Part shown: piece by piece, positions 55,491 through 63,424 of the stretch
Numbering within the stretch: position 1 is the first letter of the stretch
Layout: every line of letters begins with the position of its first letter
DNA from: Bryobacter aggregatus MPL3
GTDB lineage: Bacteria; Acidobacteriota; Terriglobia; Bryobacterales; Bryobacteraceae
Assembly: GCF_000702445.1 (NCBI RefSeq)
Contig: NZ_JNIF01000003.1
Location: 434,001-498,000 of the forward strand
DNA: 64,000 bases
Direction of reading: 5' to 3'
Position numbers and translations under genes: made by a program
The notes under the pieces: model-generated
The model's database searches: none
The model's input: only the letters and a program-made list of their open reading frames with translations
What the model was told of the DNA's origin: nothing

Positions 55491-56585
55491 TTATCGAGTC
55501 TCCTCGGCAAGGTGGCGCATGGAACTCAGGCTCAAGCCTTCCTGCAGCGCAAACGCGATCCCAAACGGCAGAATCAGCATCGCAGAAGTAATCCAGATCA
55601 CAATTGCGAGCGACGTGGCGTCTTCAAAACCAAAGCCATACAGTTGGGTGAGCACCGCGATAGCCGCCATCTGCATGCCCCCGCCAATCCCGGGCAACTG
55701 CACAATGCTGCCAAAACTCACTAGCCCAACAAAAGCGACGATATCGCCCACACCCAATGCACTCGATACCGGAAAAGCCCGGAAAATTGCCCATACGCTC
55801 CCCGCAATCACCAACCATTCCATCGCCGTATAGAACAACACCAGCCACTGGAGCTTCGGATCGCTGCAAGCCGCTGCCCCGGCAATGAAGTTGCCGGCTA
55901 GAGGGCGCAACCGCTGCGCCAGCTTGTCCGGCAACCGATCGACAAGAGAAACAAGGCCCTCACGCTGCCTGGGATTGAGAAAACGGAGGGCAAAAATAAA
56001 AAGCAGGCAGAGACTCCCGGCCAGCAAGGCAAGCGCTCCACCGCTTGAAAAAACAAATTGTAACTCCGGCCCGGCCTTGGCGACAATTGCCGTCCCGGAA
56101 AGATGCACCAGGCCATAGCCGAAAAAAAGAATCACCACCAGCAGGTCATAAATGCGTTCAAAGAGCCAGACAGCCAATTGGGATGAGAAGGTAGTACGCG
56201 ACTCGCGTCCGATCCACCAAGGCCGGACAAACTCTCCCGGTCTGCCAAGCAGAACCACGGCGGTGAAGCCAATCGAGGTGCCCACGAAGAGCCGCCACAG
56301 GCTCGGCGTCGGCCCCAGTGGGCGAATCATTACCTCCCAGCGTACCGCTCTGCCTACATAACTGAGTATTATGAGTAAGATAGCCAGCGCGCCAAATCGC
56401 GGATCGAGGGACTCGAGAGTCGCACCAAAGCGTGCCCAATCGAAACCAGCCCCACCCGCAGCGGCCCGATACAGAACGACGCCGATGACAGCCAATACCA
56501 GTAGCGCACCCCAGGGGATCCCAGTCCCTTTTGCTGCCGGCTGCCCGTCGGTTGAAGAATTTGTTCCCACGTGTGAACTTATCAT
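55491..56585 (-). CDS. LPG synthase-type/UPF0104 flippase-like membrane protein
   Basis: A 364-residue integral membrane protein with about eight helices. The family signature VVLLGRPGEFVRPWWIGRES (Gly-Arg-Pro-Gly-Glu) and PGIGGGMQMAAIAVL near the C-terminus identify the lysylphosphatidylglycerol synthase membrane-domain family. It has no catalytic C-terminal synthase domain, so it is likely a lipid flippase-like or unknown transporter. The Met at 56585 behind GAGG is preferred; an upstream frame to 56744 would overlap the divergent sigma gene. Confidence 0.83.
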   Translation of the reverse strand: MISSHVGTNSSTDGQPAAKGTGIPWGALLVLAVIGVVLYRAAAGGAGFDWARFGATLESLDPRFGALAILLIILSYVGRAVRWEVMIRPLGPTPSLWRLFVGTSIGFTAVVLLGRPGEFVRPWWIGRESRTTFSSQLAVWLFERIYDLLVVILFFGYGLVHLSGTAIVAKAGPELQFVFSSGGALALLAGSLCLLFIFALRFLNPRQREGLVSLVDRLPDKLAQRLRPLAGNFIAGAAACSDPKLQWLVLFYTAMEWLVIAGSVWAIFRAFPVSSALGVGDIVAFVGLVSFGSIVQLPGIGGGMQMAAIAVLTQLYGFGFEDATSLAIVIWITSAMLILPFGIAFALQEGLSLSSMRHLAEETR

Positions 56586-56620
56586 GATAAAACCTCGTTT
56601 CTCTAATCGGAAGACAGCGA

Positions 56621-57295
56621 ATGATTCATCTCTCAAATGTCGCGGCACAGGCAGCCCCCACCGGAAACACCTGGGCAGCGCCTGTGTTTCAGTCCTCTCT
56701 CTCTCAAACATCTCCCTGGGGAATCGCATTGGACGCCGATTCAATACTGGTTGAGCGCTGCATTGCTGGCGATCAGGGATCCTGGGAAGATCTGATCAAA
56801 ATTCATACGCGGCGCGTATACGCGATTTGCTATCGCTTCGTCGGCAAGGACGAAGAAGCCCAGGATCTGACGCAGGAAGTTTTTCTGCGCATCTTCAAAA
56901 CACTGCATAGTTTCCGTGCCGGCGAAGGAAGCTTCACCGTCTGGCTCACACGCCTGACGCGCAACCTTCTGATTGATCACTACCGCAGAACCAAGGGGGA
57001 ACGGATGACGGACTCTCTCGAAAACCAACTGCCGATGATCGAAGAGACCTCGCTCGCCGGGGGACGCACCGACGGGCTGCTAGCTGGACGTGAGGCCAGC
57101 GAAATCCTGCAGGCTGCTTTGCAAAAACTTTCTCCCGAACTGCGGGAAGCCGTCATTCTGCGCGACCTCCAGGAAATGGAGTATCGCGAAATCGCAATCG
57201 CACTCAGCGTCCCGGAGGGCACAGTCAAGAGCCGGCTCAATCGGGGCCGGGCAGAATTGGCTCGCATCCTGAAGCGCCAGAAGGTGACGGTCTAA
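56621..57295 (+). CDS. ECF RNA polymerase sigma factor, second copy
   Basis: A 224-residue RpoE-like sigma factor. Region 2 is LIKIHTRRVYAICYRFVG, EEAQDLTQEVFLRIFK and SFTVWLTRLTRNLLIDHYRR. Region 4 is LSPELREAVILRDLQEMEYRE and VPEGTVKSRLNRGRAELARI. The first 35 residues are a non-conserved extension. The next gene, adjoining base to base, is its zinc anti-sigma factor. It probably drives its own operon through 60180. Confidence 0.94.
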   Translation: MIHLSNVAAQAAPTGNTWAAPVFQSSLSQTSPWGIALDADSILVERCIAGDQGSWEDLIKIHTRRVYAICYRFVGKDEEAQDLTQEVFLRIFKTLHSFRAGEGSFTVWLTRLTRNLLIDHYRRTKGERMTDSLENQLPMIEETSLAGGRTDGLLAGREASEILQAALQKLSPELREAVILRDLQEMEYREIAIALSVPEGTVKSRLNRGRAELARILKRQKVTV

Positions 57296-57874
57296 ATGAA
57301 CGAACTTCAGTGCCTCGGCATCGATGAACTTCTTTGCGATTACGTGGACGGGACGCTGAGTGCCGACCAGAAAAGCGCATTTGAGGCCCACACCCAGAGT
57401 TGCCCGGCTTGTGCCGAACTCGTCAGCGATGTGGTGGGTTCTGTCCATTTCATGGAGCGTGCGGCAACCGTCGAGGCGCCCAAGGAGCTCCTCACCCGAA
57501 TTCTCAATCAGACTCCCAAGCATGCGCCGCTCGTCGATGCCATCTCACGCATCGGCTGGGCCAGGCGCTTCATGGCGCCGCTGCTGCAGCCGCGCTTTGC
57601 CATGGGAATGGCGATGACGATTCTCAGCTTCTCTATGCTGGGCAAATTCGTTGCGCCCGTGCGGCAACTGAAGGCCAGCGATCTTGAACCCGCCAAAGTC
57701 TGGCGCAGCGTCGATGATTCCGCCCATCGCACCTGGAACCGTTTTGTAAAGTATTACGACAATCTCCGTTTGGTCTATGAAGTACAAACCGCGATCGATG
57801 ACATCAAAGGGGACACGGATGACCAACCGGGGAGCCCTAAATCCAACACCAAGAAGAGTGGAGAGTCAAAATGA
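57296..57874 (+). CDS. Zinc-binding anti-sigma factor
   Basis: A 192-residue anti-sigma factor. The ZAS motif is complete: Cys14 (ELLCDYVDGTL) and His32-x3-Cys36-x2-Cys39 (HTQSCPAC). A hydrophobic segment (FAMGMAMTILSFSMLG, about 100-116) may anchor it in the membrane, leaving a C-terminal tail outside. It begins right after the sigma stop and overlaps the next gene by 4 bases. It would hold the sigma factor inactive until an envelope or redox signal. Confidence 0.9.
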   Translation: MNELQCLGIDELLCDYVDGTLSADQKSAFEAHTQSCPACAELVSDVVGSVHFMERAATVEAPKELLTRILNQTPKHAPLVDAISRIGWARRFMAPLLQPRFAMGMAMTILSFSMLGKFVAPVRQLKASDLEPAKVWRSVDDSAHRTWNRFVKYYDNLRLVYEVQTAIDDIKGDTDDQPGSPKSNTKKSGESK

Positions 57875-58572
57875 ACCCCACCGAAAATGAACCCCTCTCC
57901 GGGAACGGGCAGCAACCGGAAGCTGCCGCCCCCATCGTCGGCTATTGCCGCGCGACCGGAAAGGCACTCACGGCAGAAGATGCAACTTATGTCGGCGGCA
58001 TCCTGTACTCGAAAGAGTACGCCGAAAAGACCAGGCTCACGCAGGAACCGCTCTCGCCCTATACCGCCCCTGTCATGGGAAACCCGAAAAACGACATCTC
58101 GCCCGGTTGGGCCTTTGTTCTTGGGTTGATCCCCGGCGTCGGCGCCATCTATAACCAGCAATACGCCAAGGGTCTCTTTCACATCGTCGTGTTCGCCTCT
58201 CTGATCTCGCTGCTCGACCGCGCCGGCAACGGCCACGTACTGCTGAGTTTGCTCCTGGCCGGGTGGGTCTTCTATATGCCGTTTGAGGCTTATCACACTG
58301 CACAGAAGCGGCAGAACGGCGAAGTCGTCGACGAGATGACAGGCTTGGTCAATCTCCCCCAAGGTCTGCGCAAGCTCCCGATCGGGCCCTTTGTGCTGAT
58401 TGCGTTCGGTTTTCTGTTTCTGCTCGACAATCTGGGACTGTTGCGAATTGATGAATTGATGCGTTTCTGGCCAGTGATCCTCATCGCGATCGGCGTACTG
58501 TTGCTGATGCAACGCATGCAGGAGGCAGAAGCCATCGCCTCCTCGCCGAAGGAACAACGCCATGCAGAATAG
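57871..58572 (+). CDS. Membrane protein with C-terminal LiaF-type helix pair
   Basis: A 233-residue protein. The cytosolic N-terminal part contains CRATGKALTAEDATYVGG. There are hydrophobic segments around GWAFVLGLIPGVGAIYNQQ (TM2-like) and LISLLDRAG. The end carries the LiaF/DUF5668 helix pair: PIGPFVLIAFGFLFLLDNLG and FWPVILIAIGVLLL. It overlaps the anti-sigma gene by 4 bases and the next gene by 11. It is a likely target of the ECF system. Specific function is unknown. Confidence 0.72.
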   Translation: MNPTENEPLSGNGQQPEAAAPIVGYCRATGKALTAEDATYVGGILYSKEYAEKTRLTQEPLSPYTAPVMGNPKNDISPGWAFVLGLIPGVGAIYNQQYAKGLFHIVVFASLISLLDRAGNGHVLLSLLLAGWVFYMPFEAYHTAQKRQNGEVVDEMTGLVNLPQGLRKLPIGPFVLIAFGFLFLLDNLGLLRIDELMRFWPVILIAIGVLLLMQRMQEAEAIASSPKEQRHAE

Positions 58573-58744
58573 CGTGAGCCTGCTCTGCGCCGTCCGCGGC
58601 CCGCTGATGTTGATCACGCTCGGAACCTTGATGGCTATCGATCATGCCGGGGGAGTTCGCTTTAGCCGCACCTGGCCGGTATTGATCATCATTTTCGGCC
58701 TGCTGAAACTTGGTGAATTCCTGAAAGGAGGACAGCCCCAATGA
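58562..58744 (+). CDS. Mini-protein consisting of one LiaF-type helix pair
   Basis: A 60-residue protein with nothing but two hydrophobic helices: AVRGPLMLITLGTLMAIDHA and RTWPVLIIIFGLLKLGEFL. This is the same helix-WP-helix module as in the genes on either side. It overlaps both neighbours (11 and 4 bases), which supports real expression. AAAGGAGG-like sequence near its end (GAAAGGAGG) serves the next gene. Confidence 0.75.
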   Translation: MQNSVSLLCAVRGPLMLITLGTLMAIDHAGGVRFSRTWPVLIIIFGLLKLGEFLKGGQPQ

Positions 58745-60180
58745 GACATTCTTTTGTCGGCCCGATCGTATTGATCGTCATCGGTGGAGTCTTCCTGGTC
58801 AACAACCTGCGTCCCGACATCTCAGCCTGGCGCCTGATTGGGGAGTACTGGCCTTATCTTCTGATCATCTGGGGCGTAATCCGTCTGGCGGAGATTGCCT
58901 TTCTCAGCTCGCGCAACCAGCCGCTGCCCCGCCGTGGCTTGGGCGGGGGCGAGTGGGCGCTCATTGTGCTGATCACTCTGGTGGCCAGCGGCGTCAACTT
59001 CGGCAATGACATGAGAGACCGGATCCGCACCGGACGTGTCAATATCCGCGGATTGCAGATGTTCGGAGAGAACTTCGAGTATCCGCTCTCGGCCCAGGCA
59101 TCCTGTTCAAAAACACCGCGCATTGTGGTGGAGAATCGCCGCGGCAATGTACGGCTGATCGGGTCGACAACGGACACCATCAATGTCACTGGACAGAAGA
59201 CGATCTTCGGTCTCGATCGCACCGAAGCAGACCGCATCAGTGAACGCATGAAGCTCGAGGTGTTGGTGCAGGGCGAACAGGTCGTGATCCGCACCAATCA
59301 GGAAAGCACCGGTAGTGACAACAAGGTGGAAGCCAATCTGGAAGTGCAGATCCCCAAAGGCTCGACCGTGGAATGCCGTGGCACCCGCGGTGATTTTGAT
59401 GTCAGCGAGATCACCGGCAACTTTGAAGTGAATTCCGACAATGCGGGCGTGCGCGGCCAGGACATCGGCGGCAATGTGCGCATCGATCTCCGCCGCAGCG
59501 ACATCATCCGGCTACAGCGCGTGAAGGGCAATGCCGACATCAAGGGCGGCCGCGCCGAAGATATCGAAATCGACGAGCTTGGTGGCCAGTTGATTGTCGA
59601 TGGGCAGTTCACTGGCAGCGTCGATTTCCGGCGGGTGGCCAAGCCCCTGCGCTTCACCAGCCAGGCGACGACGATGACCATCGAGCGGATTCTGGGACGG
59701 GTACACATGTCGGACGGAGATCTGGAAATTGAGGATGTCAGCGGCCCGCTCAAAGTCCGCTGCACGAAGTCGAAGGATGTACGCTTGAGCGGTTTTAACT
59801 CTTCCGCCGATATCGATCTCAACCGCGGGGATATTGAACTTTCTCCCGGCACCAACACGCCGGGCCCCATCGTCGCGAAAACAGAAAGCGGCGCAGTGAC
59901 GCTGCATCTGAACGAGAATGCGAAGTTCGACCTCGAGGCGACGGCACGGCGCGGCGAAGTGGAGAATCACTTTGGCGGCCCATTACACACTCGCGATGAA
60001 GGCCGGGGCGGCACCATTCGCGGCGGCAACGGCGGCGCCAAGATCTCCCTCGAATCCTATCGGGGACGGGTGAGTGTGATGCGTGGCGGAATCTTTGTGA
60101 GCAACAATCCGGAACCGCGGCCGCCCCTGCCACCCAAGCCTCCGGCCAGCCCGAAAATTCCGGCACTCGTCGACCGTTAA
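58741..60180 (+). CDS. LiaF-domain protein with large DUF4097-type beta-helix domain
   Basis: A 479-residue membrane protein. Residues 1-55 are the LiaF helix pair (GPIVLIVIGGVFLVNNL and YWPYLLIIWGVIRL). A third helix near 75 (WALIVLITLVASGV) leads to about 370 residues of short repeating beta-strands (GNVRLIGSTTDTINVTG, RGDFDVSEITGNFEV), typical of putative-adhesin DUF4097 proteins, outside the cytoplasm. The tail is Pro-rich. Last gene of the ECF operon, probably an envelope-stress effector or sensor. Confidence 0.82.
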   Translation: MRHSFVGPIVLIVIGGVFLVNNLRPDISAWRLIGEYWPYLLIIWGVIRLAEIAFLSSRNQPLPRRGLGGGEWALIVLITLVASGVNFGNDMRDRIRTGRVNIRGLQMFGENFEYPLSAQASCSKTPRIVVENRRGNVRLIGSTTDTINVTGQKTIFGLDRTEADRISERMKLEVLVQGEQVVIRTNQESTGSDNKVEANLEVQIPKGSTVECRGTRGDFDVSEITGNFEVNSDNAGVRGQDIGGNVRIDLRRSDIIRLQRVKGNADIKGGRAEDIEIDELGGQLIVDGQFTGSVDFRRVAKPLRFTSQATTMTIERILGRVHMSDGDLEIEDVSGPLKVRCTKSKDVRLSGFNSSADIDLNRGDIELSPGTNTPGPIVAKTESGAVTLHLNENAKFDLEATARRGEVENHFGGPLHTRDEGRGGTIRGGNGGAKISLESYRGRVSVMRGGIFVSNNPEPRPPLPPKPPASPKIPALVDR

Positions 60181-60193
60181 CGATACACTTGCA

Positions 60194-60234
60194 CTCCTTA
60201 TCGATATTCGATAATATCGATTACCGATAAGGAG
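60194..60234 (+). promoter_or_regulatory. Repeat-rich operator overlapping the ribosome-binding site of the DUF2975/HTH operon
   Basis: Outer arms CTCCTTATCG (60194-60203) and CGATAAGGAG (60225-60234) form a perfect 10-base inverted repeat. Inside are further CGATA/CGATT half-sites; the four start at 60202, 60209, 60218 and 60225 (spacings 7, 9, 7). TATCGATA at 60199-60206 is itself a palindrome. The right arm includes AAGGAG, the ribosome-binding site for 60243. It is likely bound by the operon's own HTH protein. Confidence 0.6.
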
Positions 60235-60242
60235 CTTCGCCT

Positions 60243-60869
60243 ATGAAAGCACTCGGCGACCGGTCCGTTGCATCCTGCATCCGGTTTGTCCTCGACGCAG
60301 CGTGGTGGTTGGTTGTCGTCTCCCTGGCCCTACTGACCGGACTGCTCGTATTCAGCTTCTTCGTCAAGCTGGAAGGCAATAATCTGACAATGAACCTGCC
60401 TGTCACCTTGGAGATGAACACTCCGGTTCATGACAACAGCGCGTCCCTCGACACTGGCGCACAGATCGAGAAGCTCCACGGGAATCTGCGGTTTCCGGTT
60501 CGGAATGGCGCCTTCTTTTCCGGAAGCATGGTCCTGATCGTGCTGTTCTGCGGTTCTTTGCTCTGGGCCTTGACCCAGCTTCGCCACATCTTCCGCTCGC
60601 TCAGCCGAGGTCTCCTGTTCCTCCCGGAGAATGCTCGCAGAATTCGTTGGGTGGGGTTCACCCTCATCTTCGGAGAACTTGCCCGCGCGGCGCTGGTCTA
60701 CTTCTGGAGCTACTACACGAGCCTGCATTTCACCGGGAATGGCCTCCACTTTGTGGCCTCGACAGACGTCAACGCCATCACGATTCTCGGCGGCTTCGCC
60801 ATCCTGGTCCTCGCCGAAGTCTTTCGGGAAGGCACGCGGCTGCACGAAGACCAATCGCTGACCATCTGA
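60243..60869 (+). CDS. DUF2975-type membrane protein
   Basis: A 208-residue protein with four membrane helices (WWLVVVSLALLTGLLVFSFF, MVLIVLFCGSLLWALTQL, VGFTLIFGELARAALVYF and ITILGGFAILVLAEVFREG) and an extracytoplasmic loop between the first two. This topology and the RGLLFLPENARRIRWVG loop fit DUF2975 proteins, which are usually paired with a short HTH protein, as here (gap 5 bases). Its job is unknown. Confidence 0.8.
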   Translation: MKALGDRSVASCIRFVLDAAWWLVVVSLALLTGLLVFSFFVKLEGNNLTMNLPVTLEMNTPVHDNSASLDTGAQIEKLHGNLRFPVRNGAFFSGSMVLIVLFCGSLLWALTQLRHIFRSLSRGLLFLPENARRIRWVGFTLIFGELARAALVYFWSYYTSLHFTGNGLHFVASTDVNAITILGGFAILVLAEVFREGTRLHEDQSLTI

Positions 60870-60874
60870 TCCTT

Positions 60875-61126
60875 ATGGCCATTCGGATCAGTCTGGACCG
60901 CCTGCTGCTCCAGCGCGGCATGACCCTCACCGACTTAGCCGAGCGCGTGGGGATCACCTTAGCGAACCTGTCGGTATTGAAGACGAATAAGGCGCGGGCC
61001 ATCCGCTTCTCCACTCTGGACGCCCTCTGCCGCGAACTGGACTGCCAGCCCGGCGATCTCCTCGAGTGGGTTCCCAGCGCTTGCGAAGACCCGGACACCG
61101 CCGAGTTGGAGGAACTGCTCTCATGA
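60875..61126 (+). CDS. Short Cro/CI-type HTH regulator
   Basis: An 83-residue DNA-binding protein beginning MAIRISLDRLLLQRGMTLTD. The helix-turn-helix is LTDLAERVGITLANLSVLKT, followed by IRFSTLDALCRELDCQPGDLLEW, the standard YozG-like arrangement. It is sandwiched between a DUF2975 gene and a metallopeptidase gene whose ATG overlaps its stop. It probably represses its own operon at 60194-60234. Confidence 0.88.
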   Translation: MAIRISLDRLLLQRGMTLTDLAERVGITLANLSVLKTNKARAIRFSTLDALCRELDCQPGDLLEWVPSACEDPDTAELEELLS

Positions 61127-62355
61127 ATCGAGGAATCCTCCCGCTGTTTTTATTGCCCCTGGCGGGCCTCGCCCAAATCGATCCGCAGCGTGCGACGGAG
61201 TTTTTCAACGAAGCGAAGACACTGTGCGAGCATGAGGGCGGCAAGCTGTGGAAGACCTCCTTGTGCGGTCCAATCGTGTTCGCCGACCCGGCCACCAAGA
61301 CAATCGCGACCAACCAGCCGGCTCCGGAAGGCCCACGGCCGAGGGTTCTCGGATTCGCCAATACGGCAATCGACTGGGGCGGCGTCCGCTGGACCACCAT
61401 TTCGTGGCCGTTCCTGACAGCCCTGCAAGGCGGACAGGGGCAGGTGATGATCCACGAACTGTTCCACAGAATTCAGCCGCAACTGGGTCTCTTCATTCCG
61501 GACTTGCCCAACGATCATCTGGACACGGCCGATGGCCGCTATTGGATGCAACTGGAGTGGAAGGCGCTGAGCCGGGCCCTTGACTCGTCCGGTGGGACAC
61601 GGTTGGCCGCGCTTCGAGCAGCGTTGGGCTTCCGTGCCGCGCGCAGGAGTCGCTTCTCCGGCGCAGCCGAGAGCGAGCGGACATTGGAGATCAACGAGGG
61701 TCTTGCAGAGTACACAGCCACAGTGGTGGCAGCCGCCTCCTCTCTAGAAGCGACGCGCCATGCCATCCAGCAACTCGCGAAGGCGCCCGCCGAGCCCACC
61801 TTTGTTCGCCAGTTTGCCTATCCGACAGGCGCCGCCTACGGCATCCTGCTCGATGCATATGCGCCGGGTTGGACGCACCGCATCCAACCCGGCGACGATC
61901 TGGGAAAGTTGCTCGAAGCGTCTGCGCACATCCGGCCTCAAAAGGATGTGGAAGCTGCCGCCGAGTCCTACGGCGGGCTGGAGATCCGGAACTGGGAAGC
62001 AAGGCGCGAGGTGGAGCAAAAGGCCTATGTTGCGGCATTGCGCCGCCGTTTTGTCGACGAGCCGGTCTTGATCCTGCCTCCCGGACGCAACTTTTCCTTC
62101 TCTTCCATCGGGATGACTCCCATCCCCGGCGAAGGCACGATTTATCCGTCGTTTCGGATCGCGGCGGCCTGGGGTACGCTCGAGGCCTCAGCGGTTCTCG
62201 TATCCCCGGATAGCAACAAGCTCAGCGTTCCGGCCCCGCCCGTGATCGAGGGAAAGACACTCAAAGGCGATGGCTGGAGCATGACGATTGCGGAGGGTTG
62301 GGTGCTCGGGCCTGGACCACGAGCAGGGGACTTCCAATTGCTTCGGGAACGCTAG
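61123..62355 (+). CDS. Secreted HExxH metallopeptidase-like protein
   Basis: A 410-residue exported protein (signal ILPLFLLPLAGLAQ). Zinc-site candidates are His111-Glu-Leu-Phe-His115 and, 77 residues on, Glu192 in INEGLAEYTA, an HExxH plus distant Glu pattern as in gluzincins. The C-terminal part is a beta-rich domain. It is not a recognised peptidase family by eye, so activity is inferred. It is coupled by ATGA to the HTH gene; the start at 61123 is chosen for that reason. It overlaps the convergent Rrf2 gene by 4 bases. Confidence 0.68.
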   Translation: MNRGILPLFLLPLAGLAQIDPQRATEFFNEAKTLCEHEGGKLWKTSLCGPIVFADPATKTIATNQPAPEGPRPRVLGFANTAIDWGGVRWTTISWPFLTALQGGQGQVMIHELFHRIQPQLGLFIPDLPNDHLDTADGRYWMQLEWKALSRALDSSGGTRLAALRAALGFRAARRSRFSGAAESERTLEINEGLAEYTATVVAAASSLEATRHAIQQLAKAPAEPTFVRQFAYPTGAAYGILLDAYAPGWTHRIQPGDDLGKLLEASAHIRPQKDVEAAAESYGGLEIRNWEARREVEQKAYVAALRRRFVDEPVLILPPGRNFSFSSIGMTPIPGEGTIYPSFRIAAAWGTLEASAVLVSPDSNKLSVPAPPVIEGKTLKGDGWSMTIAEGWVLGPGPRAGDFQLLRER

Positions 62356-62825
62356 ATGTAGTACATCAGGCCTTCGCCCTCTTCGGCTTCCACCTTGGCC
62401 GCATCCACTTTCCGGCAAACATCGGCGAGCGTGGTGCGGTCCAGAATATCGGCAGTAGCATCCCGCACCTGGCGCATCACAATGCGCGTGCCGCAGAAAC
62501 GGATGTCCGGACACTCATCACACTTGCGGAAGCTGTGTTCACTCGCGCAGGGCAATGGCGCGAGCGGCCCATCGATCATGCGGATAATGGAACCCACGGA
62601 AATCTTCTCGGGCTGTACGGCCAACACATAGCCGCCGTAGCGCCCTCTCCGGCTGTCCACCAAACCCTTTTGCTTCAGACTCAACAGGATCTGTTCGAGG
62701 AATTTCTTCGGGATTTCTTCGTCCCGGGACAGATCTCCAATCAGAGCCGGCTTGCCCACGCCTCGGCGCGCTAAGGCATAAAGCGCCCGGAGTGAATACT
62801 GGGTTCGTTTAGAGAGTGACCGCAT
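62352..62825 (-). CDS. Rrf2-family transcriptional regulator
   Basis: A 157-residue winged-helix regulator. The N-terminus SKRTQYSLRALYALAR and KKFLEQILLSLKQKGLVDSRRGRYGGY identify the Rrf2 family. Cys93, Cys102, Cys105 and Cys111 (C-x8-C-x2-C-x5-C) suit a redox- or Fe-S-sensing role like IscR or NsrR, but with different spacing. No iron-sulfur assembly operon adjoins it; the nearest Fe-S gene is the carrier at 20554. The C-terminus is acidic. Confidence 0.9.
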   Translation of the reverse strand: MRSLSKRTQYSLRALYALARRGVGKPALIGDLSRDEEIPKKFLEQILLSLKQKGLVDSRRGRYGGYVLAVQPEKISVGSIIRMIDGPLAPLPCASEHSFRKCDECPDIRFCGTRIVMRQVRDATADILDRTTLADVCRKVDAAKVEAEEGEGLMYYI

Positions 62826-62874
62826 AGGAACCGAACTGTTTTATTTTACTGCAGTGGACTCGACGCCTCTAATC

Positions 62875-62891
62875 TATATCACTTCGATATA
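62875..62891. promoter_or_regulatory. Inverted repeat upstream of the Rrf2 gene
   Basis: TATATC-N5-GATATA is a perfect 6-base inverted repeat centred about 58 bases before the Rrf2 start. It may be an autoregulatory site. It could also contribute AT-rich promoter elements. Confidence 0.4.
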
Positions 62892-62954
62892 CAAATGGTG
62901 TAAATGGGAAGGAGAAGTGCTCCTCAACCAAGGGCAGCCTTGACGGTTCCGTCT

Positions 62955-63230
62955 TCCAGTTGGAGTGGCCGCTACCAGAACAGCAGCTTTCTCTTGAGTC
63001 ACTTCTCCGGAGCACGTCCTGGTCTCCTCGAAGTGGCGACACAGTAGGACGGTAGCCTCGCCTTAAAGCTAAATGGGACAGACTACATCGCACGCCGTCC
63101 GGAGTTGGCCCGAGCCCAGGGACTCAGCGAGCTAGCGGACCCGGCCCACTTCACCACCGTCAAGAATGCGTCCAAACCTTTTCGCTTCGCCTTCCCCGAT
63201 CTGAACGGCTCGATGAAGAAGCAAAACGTG
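62955..63230 (+). pseudogene. Decayed TlpA/redoxin-like gene fragment
   Basis: One plus-strand frame reads, in order, SGRYQNSSFLLSHFSGARPG, LLEVATQ, an in-frame TAG at 63045, DGSLALKLNGTDYIARRPEL, then KPFRFAFPDLNG. SHFSGARP and FRFAFPDLNG resemble the middle of secreted TlpA-like thioredoxin-family proteins just before their CxxC domain, which is missing here. There is no start and no end, and upstream residues look frameshifted. It fills most of the 500-base gap 62826-63325. Recognised by eye only. Confidence 0.45.
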
Positions 63231-63249
63231 AGTTCACCAAAACCGTCGA

Positions 63250-63276
63250 GAAACTTCTCGCAGAACGAGAAGTTTC
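63250..63276. other. Hairpin before the tRNA-Asp promoter
   Basis: An 11-base perfect inverted repeat (GAAACTTCTCG, loop CAGAA, CGAGAAGTTTC) with a 5-base loop. There is no T-run after it. It may end the remnant transcript, or insulate the tRNA promoter that begins at 63278. Confidence 0.5.
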
Positions 63277-63277
63277 A

Positions 63278-63306
63278 TTGCGCTAAGTGGTTCAGCGTGC
63301 TACATT
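63278..63306 (+). promoter_or_regulatory. Possible promoter of tRNA-Asp
   Basis: TTGCGC (63278-63283), a 17-base spacer and TACATT (63301-63306), placed 20 bases before the tRNA. Each hexamer matches consensus only partly, but the spacing is ideal. Confidence 0.4.
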
Positions 63307-63325
63307 AAAAGTTCCGGCAGTTTGC

Positions 63326-63402
<77 letters not shown>

Positions 63403-63424
63403 TTCATCTTTTTCTTCCCATTTC

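Noticed and set aside
63105-63308. An intact 67-residue gene before tRNA-Asp.
   Set aside because: The frame extends upstream past a stop with continuing similarity to redoxin proteins, which fits a broken gene better than a new small one.
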